In this document: in pieces, positions 22,571 to 30,741 of the stretch
How the letters are laid out: the number at the start of each line of letters is the position of its first letter
Numbering within the stretch: the first letter of the stretch is position 1
Assembly (NCBI GenBank): GCA_903830945.1
Contig: CAIKVT010000035.1
Coordinates: forward strand, 1-35,855
Source of the DNA: an uncultured Elusimicrobia bacterium
GTDB lineage: Bacteria > Elusimicrobiota > Elusimicrobia > UBA1565 > UBA9628
DNA length: 35,855 bases
Direction: 5' to 3'
Notes under the pieces: model-generated
Databases searched by the model: none
The model's input: only the letters and a program-made list of their open reading frames with translations
Told to the model about the DNA's origin: nothing
Program-made: the position numbers and the translations under genes

Positions 22571-22969
22571 TCACGCCTTGGCTGCGGGCTTCTCGACCGC
22601 CTTGCCCACACCCACGGTCTTGCGGCGTCCGCGCCGAGTGCGCGCATTGGTGCGCGTGCGCTGACCCCGGACCGGCAGGTTGCGACGATAGCGGAAACCG
22701 CGGTAGCTGCCGATCTCCTGCAGCCTCTGCAGATGACCCGCCAACTCACGGCGCAGCTCGCCTTCCACCTTATATTCCTTGACGATCAGGTTGCTGAGGA
22801 GGCTGGCCTGCTGCTCGGTGAGGTCCTTCACTCGGGTCTTGGCGTCGACCTGACCACTGAGCTTGCTCAGGATCTCGTCGGCTGTCGTCCTACCGATTCC
22901 GTAGACATAGCACAAGGCGACGTCTATCCTCTTGTTCTTCGGCAAATCCACTCCGGCTACGCGTGCCAT
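22571..22969 (-). CDS. rpsM: 30S ribosomal protein S13
   Basis: The protein has 132 residues, slightly longer than the usual 118-126 because of a Lys/Ala tail. It sits at the 30S head and contacts the P-site tRNA and 50S bridges. Family signatures are ARVAGVDLP at the start, Tyr-Gly-Ile-Gly-Arg-Thr-x-Ala near 25, and Arg-Gly-Gln-Arg-Thr-x-Thr-Asn-Ala-Arg-Thr-Arg near 102. rpmJ ends 12 bases upstream. Confidence 0.97.
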   Translation of the reverse strand: MARVAGVDLPKNKRIDVALCYVYGIGRTTADEILSKLSGQVDAKTRVKDLTEQQASLLSNLIVKEYKVEGELRRELAGHLQRLQEIGSYRGFRYRRNLPVRGQRTRTNARTRRGRRKTVGVGKAVEKPAAKA

Positions 22970-22981
22970 CGCAATATCTCC

Positions 22982-23095
22982 TTAACCCTGGCGTTGCTTA
23001 TGTTTGGGGTTGCTGCAAAGCACCCGCACCACCCCATTGCGTTTAACGACCCGACACTTCTGACAGATCGGCTTGACGCTGGCTCTCACCTTCAT
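22982..23095 (-). CDS. rpmJ: 50S ribosomal protein L36, zinc-binding form
   Basis: The protein has 37 residues, the standard length. The start begins Met-Lys-Val-Arg-Ala-Ser-Val-Lys. Cys11, Cys14, Cys27 and His32 form the zinc knuckle of the C+ form. The ATG lies one base after the infA stop, so translation is probably coupled. The longer open frame upstream belongs to a shadow of infA and is not used. Confidence 0.96.
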   Translation of the reverse strand: MKVRASVKPICQKCRVVKRNGVVRVLCSNPKHKQRQG

Positions 23096-23096
23096 C

Positions 23097-23315
23097 TCAT
23101 TGCTCCCGATAAACGATCCTGCCGCGATTGAGGTCATAGGGCGACAGCTCAACGCGCACCCTGTCCCCAGGCAGGATCTTGATATAGTGCATGCGCATCT
23201 TCCCCGAGATATGCGCCAGAACGATCTTCCCAGGCGCGATCTCCACGCGAAACATCGCATTTGGGAGGGCCTCCAGAATGCTGCCCTCCACTTCGATCTT
23301 ATCTTCCTTCACCAT
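23097..23315 (-). CDS. infA: Translation initiation factor IF-1
   Basis: The protein has 72 residues, the standard length, and a single OB-fold. It binds the 30S A-site during initiation. Signatures are the start [10 protein letters not shown], then Leu-Pro-Asn-Ala-Met-Phe-Arg-Val, and Ile-Leu-Pro-Gly-Asp-Arg-Val-x-Val-Glu-Leu-Ser-Pro-Tyr-Asp-Leu. It sits between map and rpmJ, as in many bacterial spc operons. Confidence 0.98.
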   Translation of the reverse strand: MVKEDKIEVEGSILEALPNAMFRVEIAPGKIVLAHISGKMRMHYIKILPGDRVRVELSPYDLNRGRIVYREQ

Positions 23316-23333
23316 GTCCGATATCCCACTCCT

Positions 23334-24107
23334 TCATTTCCGCCCGTGCCACGTCAAGACTTCCGGGCCCTGGGCGGTCAGCGCCACGGTATGCTCAAAA
23401 TGCGCGGACAGGCTGCCATCCTTGGTCACACAGGTCCAGCCATCCTCAAGCGTCCTCGCCTCCCAACCCCCGACATTGACCATCGGCTCGATGGCCAGTA
23501 CCAAGCCGGGCGCCAGCCGTGGCCCCGTCCCGGCCTTGCCGAAGTTAGGGACTGGCGGGTCCTCATGCAGTGCCCGACCGATGCCGTGGCCCACAAATTC
23601 GCGCACCACGGAGAATCCCGACGCCTCCGCATGCTCCTGGACGGCCTCGGACACGTCGCCAAGACGGCCGTCGGGACGCATCGCAGCGATACCAGCGACG
23701 AGCGCTTCCCTGGTCGCCGTCATGAGCCGAGCCGCTTCCGGACTCACCAAACCCGCGCCCACGGTCACGGCCACGTCGGTATAGAAGCCCTCAAAAAGAC
23801 AGCCCAGGTCCAAACTGACCAAATCGCCCGCCTGGATGCAGCGGTCCGCCGACGGGATGCCGTGGATGATCTCGTCGTTGAGCGAGACGCAGAGGGACGC
23901 AGGGAAACCGTGATAGCCCAGAAACGCCGGCTTGGCCTTGCGCCGGGAGAACTCCGCGGCAGCGATGCGGTCGAGTTCCAGAGTGGTGGTCCCGGGCTGT
24001 ACCGCGGCCATGACGGCCGCCAGAGCCTGGGAGAGGATTTCCGCGCCCCGGCGCAGGCAAGCAATTTCCGCCGCGCTCTTGAGCTCGATGGTCTTGGTGG
24101 AGAACAT
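23334..24107 (-). CDS. map: Methionine aminopeptidase type I
   Basis: The protein has 257 residues, typical of type Ia enzymes. It removes the N-terminal Met from new proteins. The five metal ligands can be assigned: Asp in Ser-Leu-Asp-Leu-Gly, Asp in Tyr-Thr-Asp-Val-Ala, His in Gly-His-Gly-Ile-Gly, Glu in Ala-Ile-Glu-Pro-Met, and Glu in His-Phe-Glu-His-Thr. The substrate-side His of Gly-Tyr-His-Gly-Phe-Pro is also present. It lies eight bases after adk. Confidence 0.98.
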   Translation of the reverse strand: MFSTKTIELKSAAEIACLRRGAEILSQALAAVMAAVQPGTTTLELDRIAAAEFSRRKAKPAFLGYHGFPASLCVSLNDEIIHGIPSADRCIQAGDLVSLDLGCLFEGFYTDVAVTVGAGLVSPEAARLMTATREALVAGIAAMRPDGRLGDVSEAVQEHAEASGFSVVREFVGHGIGRALHEDPPVPNFGKAGTGPRLAPGLVLAIEPMVNVGGWEARTLEDGWTCVTKDGSLSAHFEHTVALTAQGPEVLTWHGRK

Positions 24108-24115
24108 ATCTCGCG

Positions 24116-24772
24116 CTAGCGCGCCCCCAACTGCGGCGCCACGATCTCAGCTAAGGCCCCGGAGACCGCCTCGGGACTGCACCCTCCGTCGAGCTCATGG
24201 AGGACCCCTTCAGCCTTATAATAAGCGACCAACGGCCGAGTGAGGTCCTCGTAGACCATCAACCGCTTGCGCGCCGTAGCCTCGGAGTCGTCCTCGCGCT
24301 GCACGAGATCCTTGCCGCACTTGTCGCATTTGCCCTCGGCCTTAGGAGGACGGCTCAAAACGTTGAAAACCTCCGCACAACCTCCGCAGATGCGCCGGGA
24401 GGTCAACCGCTTCATGGCTTCGGCCGCAGTGAGGTCTAAAAACAGGACCATGTCTACACCAGAGCCGCGCTTGGCCAGTAGGCCGGACAAAGCCTGCGCC
24501 TGGGCCAAATTGCGCGGGAAGCCGTCAAGCAGATAGCGCCCACTCTGCGGATCGACAAGCTTGCCGGCCACCATCTCCGTAACGACATCGTCCGGGACCA
24601 ACTTGCCGTGGTTGACGTATTCCGCGGCTTTAAGCCCGAGGGCGCTCTTGGCAGCCATCTCGGCGCGAAAGATGTCGCCGGTGGACAAATGCGTGAAGGC
24701 GAAGCGTGCGCAGAAAACGGACGACTGCGTCCCCTTGCCAGAGCCCGGCGCTCCGATCAGAATGACGATCAT
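24116..24772 (-). CDS. adk: Adenylate kinase with zinc-type LID
   Basis: The protein has 218 residues. The start Met-Ile-Val-Ile-Leu-Ile-Gly overlaps the secY stop as ATGA; the longer frame to 25015 is rejected. It interconverts ATP plus AMP and two ADP. The P-loop GAPGSGKGT is at 7-15, and Leu-Asp-Gly-Phe-Pro-Arg is near 82-87. The LID carries Cys129, Cys132, Cys149 and Cys152, the zinc-binding set seen in many bacteria and lost in E. coli. Confidence 0.97.
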   Translation of the reverse strand: MIVILIGAPGSGKGTQSSVFCARFAFTHLSTGDIFRAEMAAKSALGLKAAEYVNHGKLVPDDVVTEMVAGKLVDPQSGRYLLDGFPRNLAQAQALSGLLAKRGSGVDMVLFLDLTAAEAMKRLTSRRICGGCAEVFNVLSRPPKAEGKCDKCGKDLVQREDDSEATARKRLMVYEDLTRPLVAYYKAEGVLHELDGGCSPEAVSGALAEIVAPQLGAR

Positions 24773-26106
24773 TGGCTCCCCACGTTGAACCAGCGCTGCT
24801 GGATGCGACCCTTCTTGAGGAACCCCTCGTAGTGACGCATGATGAGGTGAGCCTCGAGTTGCCCCATGGTGTCCAAAGCCACTCCCACCACGATCAAGAG
24901 CGAGGTGCCACCAAAAAAGAAGCCGACATTCATCTGGTGGCGCAGGTAGTCGGGCAGGACGGCGATAGTAGCCACGAACAAGGCCCCACCCAAGGTGATG
25001 CGCTCCAGAACCCACTCGACGTACTTGGCCGTCGGCTCGCCCGGCCGAATGCCCGGCACGAAGCCTCCGGACTTTTTCATATTGTCTGCCAGATCCGTGG
25101 GGTTGATGGACACTGAGTTATAGAAATAACAGAAAAAAATCACCAGAAGGGCGTAAACGAGCTGATAGATCCAGTTGCCCCGGCTCCAAAACTCCATAAA
25201 CTTGACCACCCCTGGGGATTGCTGGCCAAAAAACATTCCCGCCGTGACCGGCACGGTCAATAGCGACACAGCAAAAATGACCGCGATGACGCCGGACTGG
25301 TCGACCTTCAAAGGCAGGTAGCTCGATGCCCCGCCGTACATCTTGCGCCCGATCACGCGCTTGGCGTACTGCACCGGGATCTTGCGCTGAGCCGTTTCCA
25401 CCCACACCACCACAAGGATGACCGCGAGGAGCAAGGCCAGCATGAAAAGCTCCCCGATCAGCCCCTTCTCCTCCATGCGCACCAGGGAAATCTCGTTATA
25501 GACCGCACTGGGGATGCGCTCCACGATGCCCGCAAAAATCAATAGCGAGATACCGTTACCGATCCCATTCTCGGTCATCTGCTCGCCAAGCCACATAATG
25601 AAGATAGTCCCAGCCGTCAGGGTCAGCACCGTCATCATATAGAAAGCCCAGGTCGGATTGGATACCACGGGGATGCCTCCCGGCGATGGCATCTTGGTGA
25701 CGGCGATCGTCAATCCAAAGGATTGAAACGTCGCTAAAAACAGGGTCAGGTAACGGGTCAGGCTGTTGAGCTTACGCCGGCCCAGCTCCCCTTCCTTATG
25801 AAGACGGTCCAAATAGGGAAGCACATGGGCGCCCTGCAGCAGACTCATAATGATGGAGGCGTTGATGTACGGCATGACCCCCAAAGAGAATATTGAGAAC
25901 CGGCCCAAGGCGCCGCCAGAGAAAATGTTCAAGAATCCCAGGAGGCTGTTCTTCTGGGCATCGAAGATCGCCCGGATCGCGTCGCCATTGATGCCCGGAA
26001 TCGGGATGCCGGCACCCAAACGATAAACCGCGACGGCACCCAAAGTAAAAAGCACCCGCTTGCGCAGGTCCGGGACATCGAAAATGTCGGTGAAGCGCTG
26101 GATCAT
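24769..26106 (-). CDS. secY: Protein translocase subunit SecY
   Basis: The protein has 445 residues with ten predicted membrane helices. SecY is the pore of the Sec channel. The start region Asp-Val-Pro-Asp-Leu-Arg-Lys-Arg-Val-Leu-Phe-Thr-Leu, the Gly-Ile-Pro-Ile-Pro-Gly plug region, and the Gly-Gly-x-Phe-Val-Pro-Gly-Ile-Arg-Pro-Gly segment near 340 are family hallmarks. It overlaps rplO upstream and adk downstream, each by ATGA. Confidence 0.98.
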   Translation of the reverse strand: MIQRFTDIFDVPDLRKRVLFTLGAVAVYRLGAGIPIPGINGDAIRAIFDAQKNSLLGFLNIFSGGALGRFSIFSLGVMPYINASIIMSLLQGAHVLPYLDRLHKEGELGRRKLNSLTRYLTLFLATFQSFGLTIAVTKMPSPGGIPVVSNPTWAFYMMTVLTLTAGTIFIMWLGEQMTENGIGNGISLLIFAGIVERIPSAVYNEISLVRMEEKGLIGELFMLALLLAVILVVVWVETAQRKIPVQYAKRVIGRKMYGGASSYLPLKVDQSGVIAVIFAVSLLTVPVTAGMFFGQQSPGVVKFMEFWSRGNWIYQLVYALLVIFFCYFYNSVSINPTDLADNMKKSGGFVPGIRPGEPTAKYVEWVLERITLGGALFVATIAVLPDYLRHQMNVGFFFGGTSLLIVVGVALDTMGQLEAHLIMRHYEGFLKKGRIQQRWFNVGSQ

Positions 26107-26576
26107 GACGCCTTCGCGATGACCACGGCCTCCCCGCCGGCCTTCTGTATCTTCTCCCGGGCACTGCCTGAGAACGCATGGGCGCTGATCTTGAAGGCAG
26201 AGTTCAGGCTCCCATCGCCGAGGACCTTGACCGGCAACCGGCCCTTGACCAGGCCGTGGATGCGCAGGGCCTCGACGCTGACCTCCTTCTGGTTGCGGAA
26301 AGTCCTCTGGATAGCATCCAAAGATACCACCTGATAGAGCTTCCTGAACGGACCGTTAGTAAAGCCCCGCTTGGGAATGCGGCGCAAAAGCGGAGTCTGC
26401 CCACCCTCGAATCCGGACATCTTTCCGTCGCCGGAACGGCTACGCTGGCCCTTCTGACCACGCGTCGCGGTCTGTCCGGTAGTCGAGCCTTCGCCCATGC
26501 CCAGACGCACGCCCCGACGGCGAGATCCCGGGGTAGGGCGCAAATTGCTGAGACTGACGATGATCTTTTCGCTCAT
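26103..26576 (-). CDS. rplO: 50S ribosomal protein L15
   Basis: The protein has 157 residues from Met-Ser-Glu-Lys-Ile; the longer frame to 26663 runs into rpsE. It stabilises 23S rRNA in the large subunit. Signatures are LSNLRPTPGSRR at the start, the Gly/Arg-rich Gly-x-Gly-x-x-x-Gly loop with GQKGQRSRSG, and Phe-Glu-Gly-Gly-Gln-Thr-Pro-Leu-x-Arg-Arg-x-Pro-Lys-Arg-Gly-Phe. It follows rpsE after ten bases, so rpmD (L30) is absent. The stop overlaps secY by ATGA. Confidence 0.97.
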   Translation of the reverse strand: MSEKIIVSLSNLRPTPGSRRRGVRLGMGEGSTTGQTATRGQKGQRSRSGDGKMSGFEGGQTPLLRRIPKRGFTNGPFRKLYQVVSLDAIQRTFRNQKEVSVEALRIHGLVKGRLPVKVLGDGSLNSAFKISAHAFSGSAREKIQKAGGEAVVIAKAS

Positions 26577-26586
26577 GACATTGCCT

Positions 26587-27162
26587 CTACTTGCCACGCA
26601 GCTTAGCGGTGGCTTCACTGGTGCGCAGCCGACGGAGGCACTCCAATGTCGCGCCGACCACATTGAACGCGTTGCTCGAGCCTAGGCTCTTGGTGAGAAC
26701 GTTGCGGATGCCGCCGGCTTCCAGCACGGCCCGCACCCCGCCGCCCGCGATGACGCCGGTTCCTGGGGCTGCGGGCTTCATCCAGACCCGGCCGGCACCG
26801 AATTTGGCAACGATCTCGTGTGGGATGGTGTCTCCCACGAGAGGAAACTTGGTGATATTCTTGCGCGCTTGGTGGTTGGCCTTCAGGATGGCGCCCTGCA
26901 CCTCGCGGGCCTTGCCCAAGCCAAAACCAACGGTGCCCGCCCCGTCGCCAATGACGACCAAAGCCGCAAAGGAGAATCTCTTGCCACCCTTCACCGTCTT
27001 GGAAACCCGGTTAATGGCCACGACCGTCTCCCGGAAACCGTCCTCGGCACGGGCATTGGGATCACGCCTCCGCGCCCGGGGGTCGTAGCGCCGACCGGCA
27101 CCCTGGCCTTGAGACGACGGTGCCGAGGTGGGGGGCTGCGTGCTGGGGGTTTGCGCGCTCAT
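26587..27162 (-). CDS. rpsE: 30S ribosomal protein S5 with N-terminal extension
   Basis: The protein has 191 residues against about 167 in E. coli. The ATG at 27162 has AGGAGAG upstream; the longer frame to 27228 overlaps rplR and is rejected. S5 helps proofreading and mRNA unwinding at the entry tunnel. The core begins near 42 ([18 protein letters not shown]). It includes Gly-Asp-Gly-x-Gly-x-Val-Gly-Phe-Gly-x-Gly-Lys-Ala and Gly-Gly-Gly-Val-Arg-Ala-Val-Leu-Glu-x-Ala-Gly. Residues 1-40 are a Ser/Gln/Pro/Arg-rich extension. Confidence 0.97.
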   Translation of the reverse strand: MSAQTPSTQPPTSAPSSQGQGAGRRYDPRARRRDPNARAEDGFRETVVAINRVSKTVKGGKRFSFAALVVIGDGAGTVGFGLGKAREVQGAILKANHQARKNITKFPLVGDTIPHEIVAKFGAGRVWMKPAAPGTGVIAGGGVRAVLEAGGIRNVLTKSLGSSNAFNVVGATLECLRRLRTSEATAKLRGK

Positions 27163-27172
27163 GATGACTCTC

Positions 27173-27532
27173 CTAGAATTCCAATCCGCCAGTCCGCGCC
27201 GCCTCGGCCAAGGCCTTGATGCGGCCATGGTAAACGCGGCCGCCGCGATCGAAAGCGACCTTCTTCACGCCGGCGGCCAGCGCCTTTTTGGCGATCAACT
27301 CGCCGACCTTCTTGGCCGAGGCGAGGTTCTTGCCTATCTTCTCGCCCTTGAGTTCCTTGGACAGGGAAGAGGCGAAGGCCAAAGTCTTGCCCGCGCCGTC
27401 ATCGATAACCTGGGCGTAGAGGTGTTTCAAACTGCGGGTCACGCTAAGCCTCGGCCGCCCGTCCGGGCGCTGCGCGAGTTTCGCGCGCGTGCGCTTCTGG
27501 CGGTACTCGTATCGCGTCCACTTGTCTTTCAT
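27173..27532 (-). CDS. rplR: 50S ribosomal protein L18
   Basis: The protein has 119 residues from Met-Lys-Asp-Lys-Trp, the standard length. The ribosome-binding site is weak. L18 binds 5S rRNA with L5. Signatures are Arg-Pro-Arg-Leu-Ser-Val-x-Arg-Ser, His-Leu-Tyr-Ala-Gln-Val-Ile-Asp-Asp, and the C-terminal Phe-Asp-Arg-Gly-Gly-x-x-Tyr-His-Gly-Arg-x-Lys-Ala-Leu-Ala. Confidence 0.97.
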   Translation of the reverse strand: MKDKWTRYEYRQKRTRAKLAQRPDGRPRLSVTRSLKHLYAQVIDDGAGKTLAFASSLSKELKGEKIGKNLASAKKVGELIAKKALAAGVKKVAFDRGGRVYHGRIKALAEAARTGGLEF

Positions 27533-27545
27533 GGGTGATTGGTCC

Positions 27546-28130
27546 TTATTTCTTGGCTCCCGCCGCTCCGGCGGCACCGACCCCGGCTCCCGCCGCGGTC
27601 TTGCCAGCCTTCCTGCGGATATGCTCGCCCTGATAACGAATGCCGGTACCCTTATAAGGCTCGGGCTTACGCAGACCCCGGATCTTAGCTGCGGTCTCGC
27701 CGACCAGGTCCTTATTCGACCCGCTCACGGTGATCTGTGTCTTCTTGGGGTCCACGCCGAGGGTGATCCCGGTCGGCGCCGTGAAAATCACTGGGTGAGA
27801 CTTGCCCAAGCTTAGGGTCATCTTCTGGCCCGCGACCTCTGCCCGGAAACCCAGACCCACGATGTCGAGGGTTTTAAGGAAGCCGCTAGACACACCCACA
27901 ACCATATTGTTGACACGGGCCCGGCTCATGCCGTAGATAGCGGAGGCATCGCGGGCGGCCTTAAGGTCCGCAGAGAGCAGCACCTTGCCGTCCTTGACCT
28001 CGGCGCGCACCAACCGGTGCAAGCTTTCCTGCAGCTGGCCCTTGGGCCCCTTGACGGTCACCACGCCCTCGGCGATGACGACCTGGACGCCCTGAGGGAT
28101 CACGACCGGCATCTTTCCTATTCGGCTCAT
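27546..28130 (-). CDS. rplF: 50S ribosomal protein L6
   Basis: The protein has 194 residues; the core is about 175 residues, followed by an Ala/Gly/Lys tail. L6 sits near the factor-binding site and contacts the sarcin-ricin loop. Signatures are SRIGKMPV at the start, Lys-Gly-Pro-Lys-Gly near 29, and the C-terminal Lys-Pro-Glu-Pro-Tyr-Lys-Gly-x-Gly-Ile-Arg-Tyr near 155. The spacing to rpsH is seven bases. Confidence 0.97.
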   Translation of the reverse strand: MSRIGKMPVVIPQGVQVVIAEGVVTVKGPKGQLQESLHRLVRAEVKDGKVLLSADLKAARDASAIYGMSRARVNNMVVGVSSGFLKTLDIVGLGFRAEVAGQKMTLSLGKSHPVIFTAPTGITLGVDPKKTQITVSGSNKDLVGETAAKIRGLRKPEPYKGTGIRYQGEHIRRKAGKTAAGAGVGAAGAAGAKK

Positions 28131-28137
28131 GGTTGAC

Positions 28138-28533
28138 TCACCAGACCTGGCAGAGGATTTCTCCCCCCACCTTCTTTTCCTTAGCCTGCTTATCCGTGAT
28201 CACTCCCTGCGGAGTGGAAAGGATGGTAACGGCAAAGCCGCCGCGCACCCGTGGGATCTCGCGATAGGATCGGTAGATGCGCAGACCGGGCTTAGAGACA
28301 CGCTGGATTCCGCGGATCACGGCCTCCTTCTCCGGAGAAAACTTCAAGAACACCCGGATGGTGCCGCGCTTGTTTCCATTTGCGAAGAAGGTCTTATAAT
28401 TGGCGACGAAGCCCTCCTCCTTGAGGATGCGCACGACCTCGAGCTTGAGCTTGCCGTGAGGAACATCCACGCGGTCCTTCTGCCGGAGGCTGGCGTTTCG
28501 TATGCGCGTCAATAGGTCGGATAATTGGTCCAT
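28138..28533 (-). CDS. rpsH: 30S ribosomal protein S8
   Basis: The protein has 131 residues, the usual length. S8 binds the central domain of 16S rRNA. In E. coli it also represses the spc operon; no matching RNA site was identified here. Signatures are Asp-x-Leu-Thr-Arg-Ile-Arg-Asn-Ala near 7 and Tyr-Arg-Glu-Ile-Pro-Arg-Val-Arg-Gly-Gly-Phe-Ala-x-x-Ile-Leu-Ser-Thr-Pro-x-Gly-Val near 90-112. rpsN ends nine bases upstream. Confidence 0.97.
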   Translation of the reverse strand: MDQLSDLLTRIRNASLRQKDRVDVPHGKLKLEVVRILKEEGFVANYKTFFANGNKRGTIRVFLKFSPEKEAVIRGIQRVSKPGLRIYRSYREIPRVRGGFAVTILSTPQGVITDKQAKEKKVGGEILCQVW

Positions 28534-28541
28534 GGGTCACC

Positions 28542-28727
28542 CTACCAGGAAGATTTCTTGACGCCGGGGATCTGCCCCTGATGCGCCATCTTACGGAAGC
28601 ATATGCGGCAGAGCCCAAAATCCCGGTAGACGGCCCGGGCCCGCCCACAGATCTGACAGCGATTGTGCTGCCGGGTCGAGAACTTCGGGACCCTTTGCGC
28701 CTTCGCCTTCCACGCCGTGGTCGCCAT
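28542..28727 (-). CDS. rpsN: 30S ribosomal protein S14 type Z
   Basis: The protein has 61 residues, the short zinc-binding form. Cys24, Cys27, Cys40 and Cys43 provide the zinc site, and the C-terminal Gly-x-x-Pro-Gly-Val-x-Lys-Ser-Ser-Trp is typical. It replaces the longer Cys-free S14 of proteobacteria. The ATG lies one base after the rplE stop, and a run of ten G in the end of rplE stands where the ribosome-binding site would be. Confidence 0.97.
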   Translation of the reverse strand: MATTAWKAKAQRVPKFSTRQHNRCQICGRARAVYRDFGLCRICFRKMAHQGQIPGVKKSSW

Positions 28728-28728
28728 G

Positions 28729-29484
28729 TCAGTCCCCCCCCCCGCCGACCGCCGCGGCTTTGGCGGCGACGGCAGCCTTCGCCGGCGCCGGCGGCGCCTT
28801 GAACGGCATCCCCAGCGTTCGCAGCAGATCGAGGCTCAACTCATCGCGACCGCCACTAATCACGAAAGTCAGATTCAGACCCCTCGGCTGGGTGATCTTC
28901 TCGACGTTGATCTCCGGGAAGATCAACTGCTCACGCAGTCCTAAATTAAAGTTTCCGGTACCGTCGAAACCCCGGGGCTCCAGGCCCCGGAAGTCCCGTA
29001 TGCGGGGAATGGACACGGAGATGAGCCGGTCCAGGAACTCGTACATACGGTCGCCGCGCATGGTCACACGCAAGCCGATAGGCATACCCTGACGCAGCTT
29101 GAAGTTCGAGATGGACTTGTGCGCCCGCCGCAACTGCGGCCATTGGCCGGTGACCAGCGCCATTTCTTCGCGGGCGCCGTCGAGCATCTGGACGTTCTCG
29201 CGCGCCTCGGAGACGCCCACGTTGAGCACGATCTTGAGCAAGCGCGGCGCCTGCAAGGGGTTATCGAGGCCGTGGGCCTTCATCAGGGCCGGCACAACCT
29301 CCTCCAAATAGCGCTTTTTAAGGCGCGGGACCAGATGCTTGACCTCGCGGCCATCGGAGACGGCCATCGCGGGGCCGGTAGGCTTAGCGGCCCTGGCATC
29401 GGGCGCCTTCTTGCCGCCCTTGGCTTGGGCCGGTGCCGCCTTCTTCACCGGCACGGCCTTTGCGTTCGCATCCTTCTCAGCCAT
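28729..29484 (-). CDS. rplE: 50S ribosomal protein L5 with low-complexity extensions
   Basis: The protein has 251 residues against about 180 in most bacteria. The core runs from about 50 to 228. It includes [13 protein letters not shown], Lys-Leu-Arg-x-Gly-x-Pro-Ile-Gly, and Gly-Asn-Phe-x-Leu-Gly-x-x-Glu-Gln-x-x-Phe-Pro-Glu-Ile. L5 holds 5S rRNA in the central protuberance. The N-terminal 45 residues are Lys/Ala-rich, and the C-terminal 22 are Ala/Pro/Gly-rich. An internal ATG (Met-Ala-Val-Ser-Asp near 40) would shorten the protein, but the extended start fits the operon spacing. Ten consecutive G (28734-28743, coding strand) occur at the 3' end. Confidence 0.95.
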   Translation of the reverse strand: MAEKDANAKAVPVKKAAPAQAKGGKKAPDARAAKPTGPAMAVSDGREVKHLVPRLKKRYLEEVVPALMKAHGLDNPLQAPRLLKIVLNVGVSEARENVQMLDGAREEMALVTGQWPQLRRAHKSISNFKLRQGMPIGLRVTMRGDRMYEFLDRLISVSIPRIRDFRGLEPRGFDGTGNFNLGLREQLIFPEINVEKITQPRGLNLTFVISGGRDELSLDLLRTLGMPFKAPPAPAKAAVAAKAAAVGGGGD

Positions 29485-29502
29485 AATGTCCTCTTGGCTC
29501 CT

Positions 29503-29817
29503 CTAAAGTATCGTCTCGCCGCAGCGACGGCAGAGCCGCACGGTCTCGCCCGTGGCAAGCTTATCAAGCTTGGGCCGCACGGGTTTCTCACACTTGGGGC
29601 ACATCAGCATGGCGTTGGAGTAAGCGATGGGCGCCTCCATCTTCTGCAGCCCACCTGGCTCGCTCTGGCGGGGCTTCTTGTGTTTGGTCACAATATTAAT
29701 CTTGCCGATCAGGATGCGGCCCTGATCCGGGAAGATCTTAAGGACCTCGCCGGTCTTACCCTTATCCTTTCCGGCGATAACCATCACCTTATCCTTCTTA
29801 CGCAGCTTGAGCTTCAT
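29503..29817 (-). CDS. rplX: 50S ribosomal protein L24 with zinc ribbon
   Basis: The protein has 104 residues, the standard length. L24 starts large-subunit assembly. The KOW motif lies near 7-33 (KKDKVMVIAGKDKGKTG). The C-terminal part has Cys73, Cys76, Cys96 and Cys99, a zinc ribbon found in many bacterial L24 proteins. The ATG lies two bases after the rplN stop. Confidence 0.97.
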   Translation of the reverse strand: MKLKLRKKDKVMVIAGKDKGKTGEVLKIFPDQGRILIGKINIVTKHKKPRQSEPGGLQKMEAPIAYSNAMLMCPKCEKPVRPKLDKLATGETVRLCRRCGETIL

Positions 29818-29819
29818 GA

Positions 29820-30188
29820 TCAGACCACCTCGGGGGCCAATGATATGATCTTAAGATATTCCAAGTCACGCAGCTCGCGGGAAACCGGCCCGAAGACCCG
29901 AGTTCCCTTAGGCTCTCCGTTCTCATCAATGAGGCAGGCCGCGTTATCATCGAAGCGGATATAGGACCCGTCCGGCCGTCGCCGGTTGCGCACCGTGCGC
30001 ACCACCACTGCCCTGACCTTATCTCCCTTCTTGACAGCGCTGTTGGGCATCGCGTCACGCACACTGGCAACAATGACGTCGCCCACCGTGGCGTAGCGGT
30101 GATAATGCCCCTTATTGACGTGAAAGCACTGGATTTTACGCGCCCCGGAATTGTCAGCGACGTTAATGATGGATCGCAACTGGATCAT
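29820..30188 (-). CDS. rplN: 50S ribosomal protein L14
   Basis: The protein has 122 residues, the invariant length for bacteria. It forms inter-subunit bridges. Signatures are Met-Ile-Gln-Leu-Arg-Ser-x-x-Asn-Val-Ala-Asp-Asn-Ser-Gly-Ala-Arg at the start and Gly-Thr-Arg-Val-Phe-Gly-Pro-Val-x-Arg-Glu-Leu-Arg near 93-105. The start overlaps the rpsQ stop as ATGA. Confidence 0.98.
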   Translation of the reverse strand: MIQLRSIINVADNSGARKIQCFHVNKGHYHRYATVGDVIVASVRDAMPNSAVKKGDKVRAVVVRTVRNRRRPDGSYIRFDDNAACLIDENGEPKGTRVFGPVSRELRDLEYLKIISLAPEVV

Positions 30189-30493
30189 GACTTGGCCTCC
30201 GTCTCGAGAGCGACGGGTCGACGGGGCGCGGCCTTAATCACACGGACCACGCGCCAGCGCTTGGTCCGGGAAAGCGGCCGGCTGCCCATGATCTCAACCA
30301 GGTCGCCCTGATGAGATTGATTGGTCTCGTCATGCGCGTTGAAACGGTTGCTCTTGCGGATGATCTTCTCGTAGAAAGGATGCCTCACCAACCGCAAAAC
30401 CTCGACAACCCGCGTCTTGTTCATGCGGTCCGAGACAACGACGCCGGACAAGGTCTTACGCTTGCTGCGCTCCACAGTGGTTTCAGGGGACAT
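30185..30493 (-). CDS. rpsQ: 30S ribosomal protein S17
   Basis: The protein has 102 residues from the ATG at 30493, which has GAGG about seven bases upstream. A GTG at 30505 that overlaps the rpmC stop is an alternative and would add four residues. S17 binds the 16S 5' domain. The OB-fold core shows [18 protein letters not shown] and Phe-x-Ala-His-Asp-Glu, followed by Asp-x-Val-x-Ile-Met-Gly-Ser-Arg-Pro-Leu-Ser-x-Thr-Lys. It is longer than the E. coli protein (84) at both ends. Confidence 0.96.
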   Translation of the reverse strand: MSPETTVERSKRKTLSGVVVSDRMNKTRVVEVLRLVRHPFYEKIIRKSNRFNAHDETNQSHQGDLVEIMGSRPLSRTKRWRVVRVIKAAPRRPVALETEAKS

Positions 30494-30501
30494 GGTTGGC
30501 C

Positions 30502-30741
30502 TCACGATTTCAGCGGCGCGTCAGCGCCGCCGCGCGGCACAAGCGCCGCCTTTTTCTCATGGATCCAGGTCTCGAGCCGGGCCGCATGGCGGCGCAGGTT
30601 GCGCAGCTCCAGCGGGTTCTTGGCCGGCGCGACTCCTTGCTTGAACCTCAGGCGGAAGAGCTTCTCCCTAGTCTGCGTCAACTCGACCCGCAGCTCCGCC
30701 GCCGAATGATTGTGCAAGTTCTCTCTTTCCTTAGCCTTCAT
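30502..30741 (-). CDS. rpmC: 50S ribosomal protein L29
   Basis: The protein has 79 residues; the usual length is 60-70. The start Met-Lys-Ala-Lys-Glu overlaps the rplP stop as ATGA, and the longer frame to 31032 is a shadow of rplP. L29 lies by the exit tunnel near L23. The two-helix hairpin is recognised by Glu-Leu-Arg-x-Glu-Leu-x-x-x-Arg-Glu-Lys-Leu-Phe-x-Leu-Arg-Phe-Lys-Gln. The C-terminal 15 residues are a non-conserved tail. Confidence 0.95.
   Translation of the reverse strand: MKAKERENLHNHSAAELRVELTQTREKLFRLRFKQGVAPAKNPLELRNLRRHAARLETWIHEKKAALVPRGGADAPLKS

Noticed and set aside
22058-23131. 357-codon plus-strand open frame opposite rpsK, rpsM and rpmJ
   Set aside because: It covers several certain ribosomal-protein genes on the other strand and encodes no recognisable domain.
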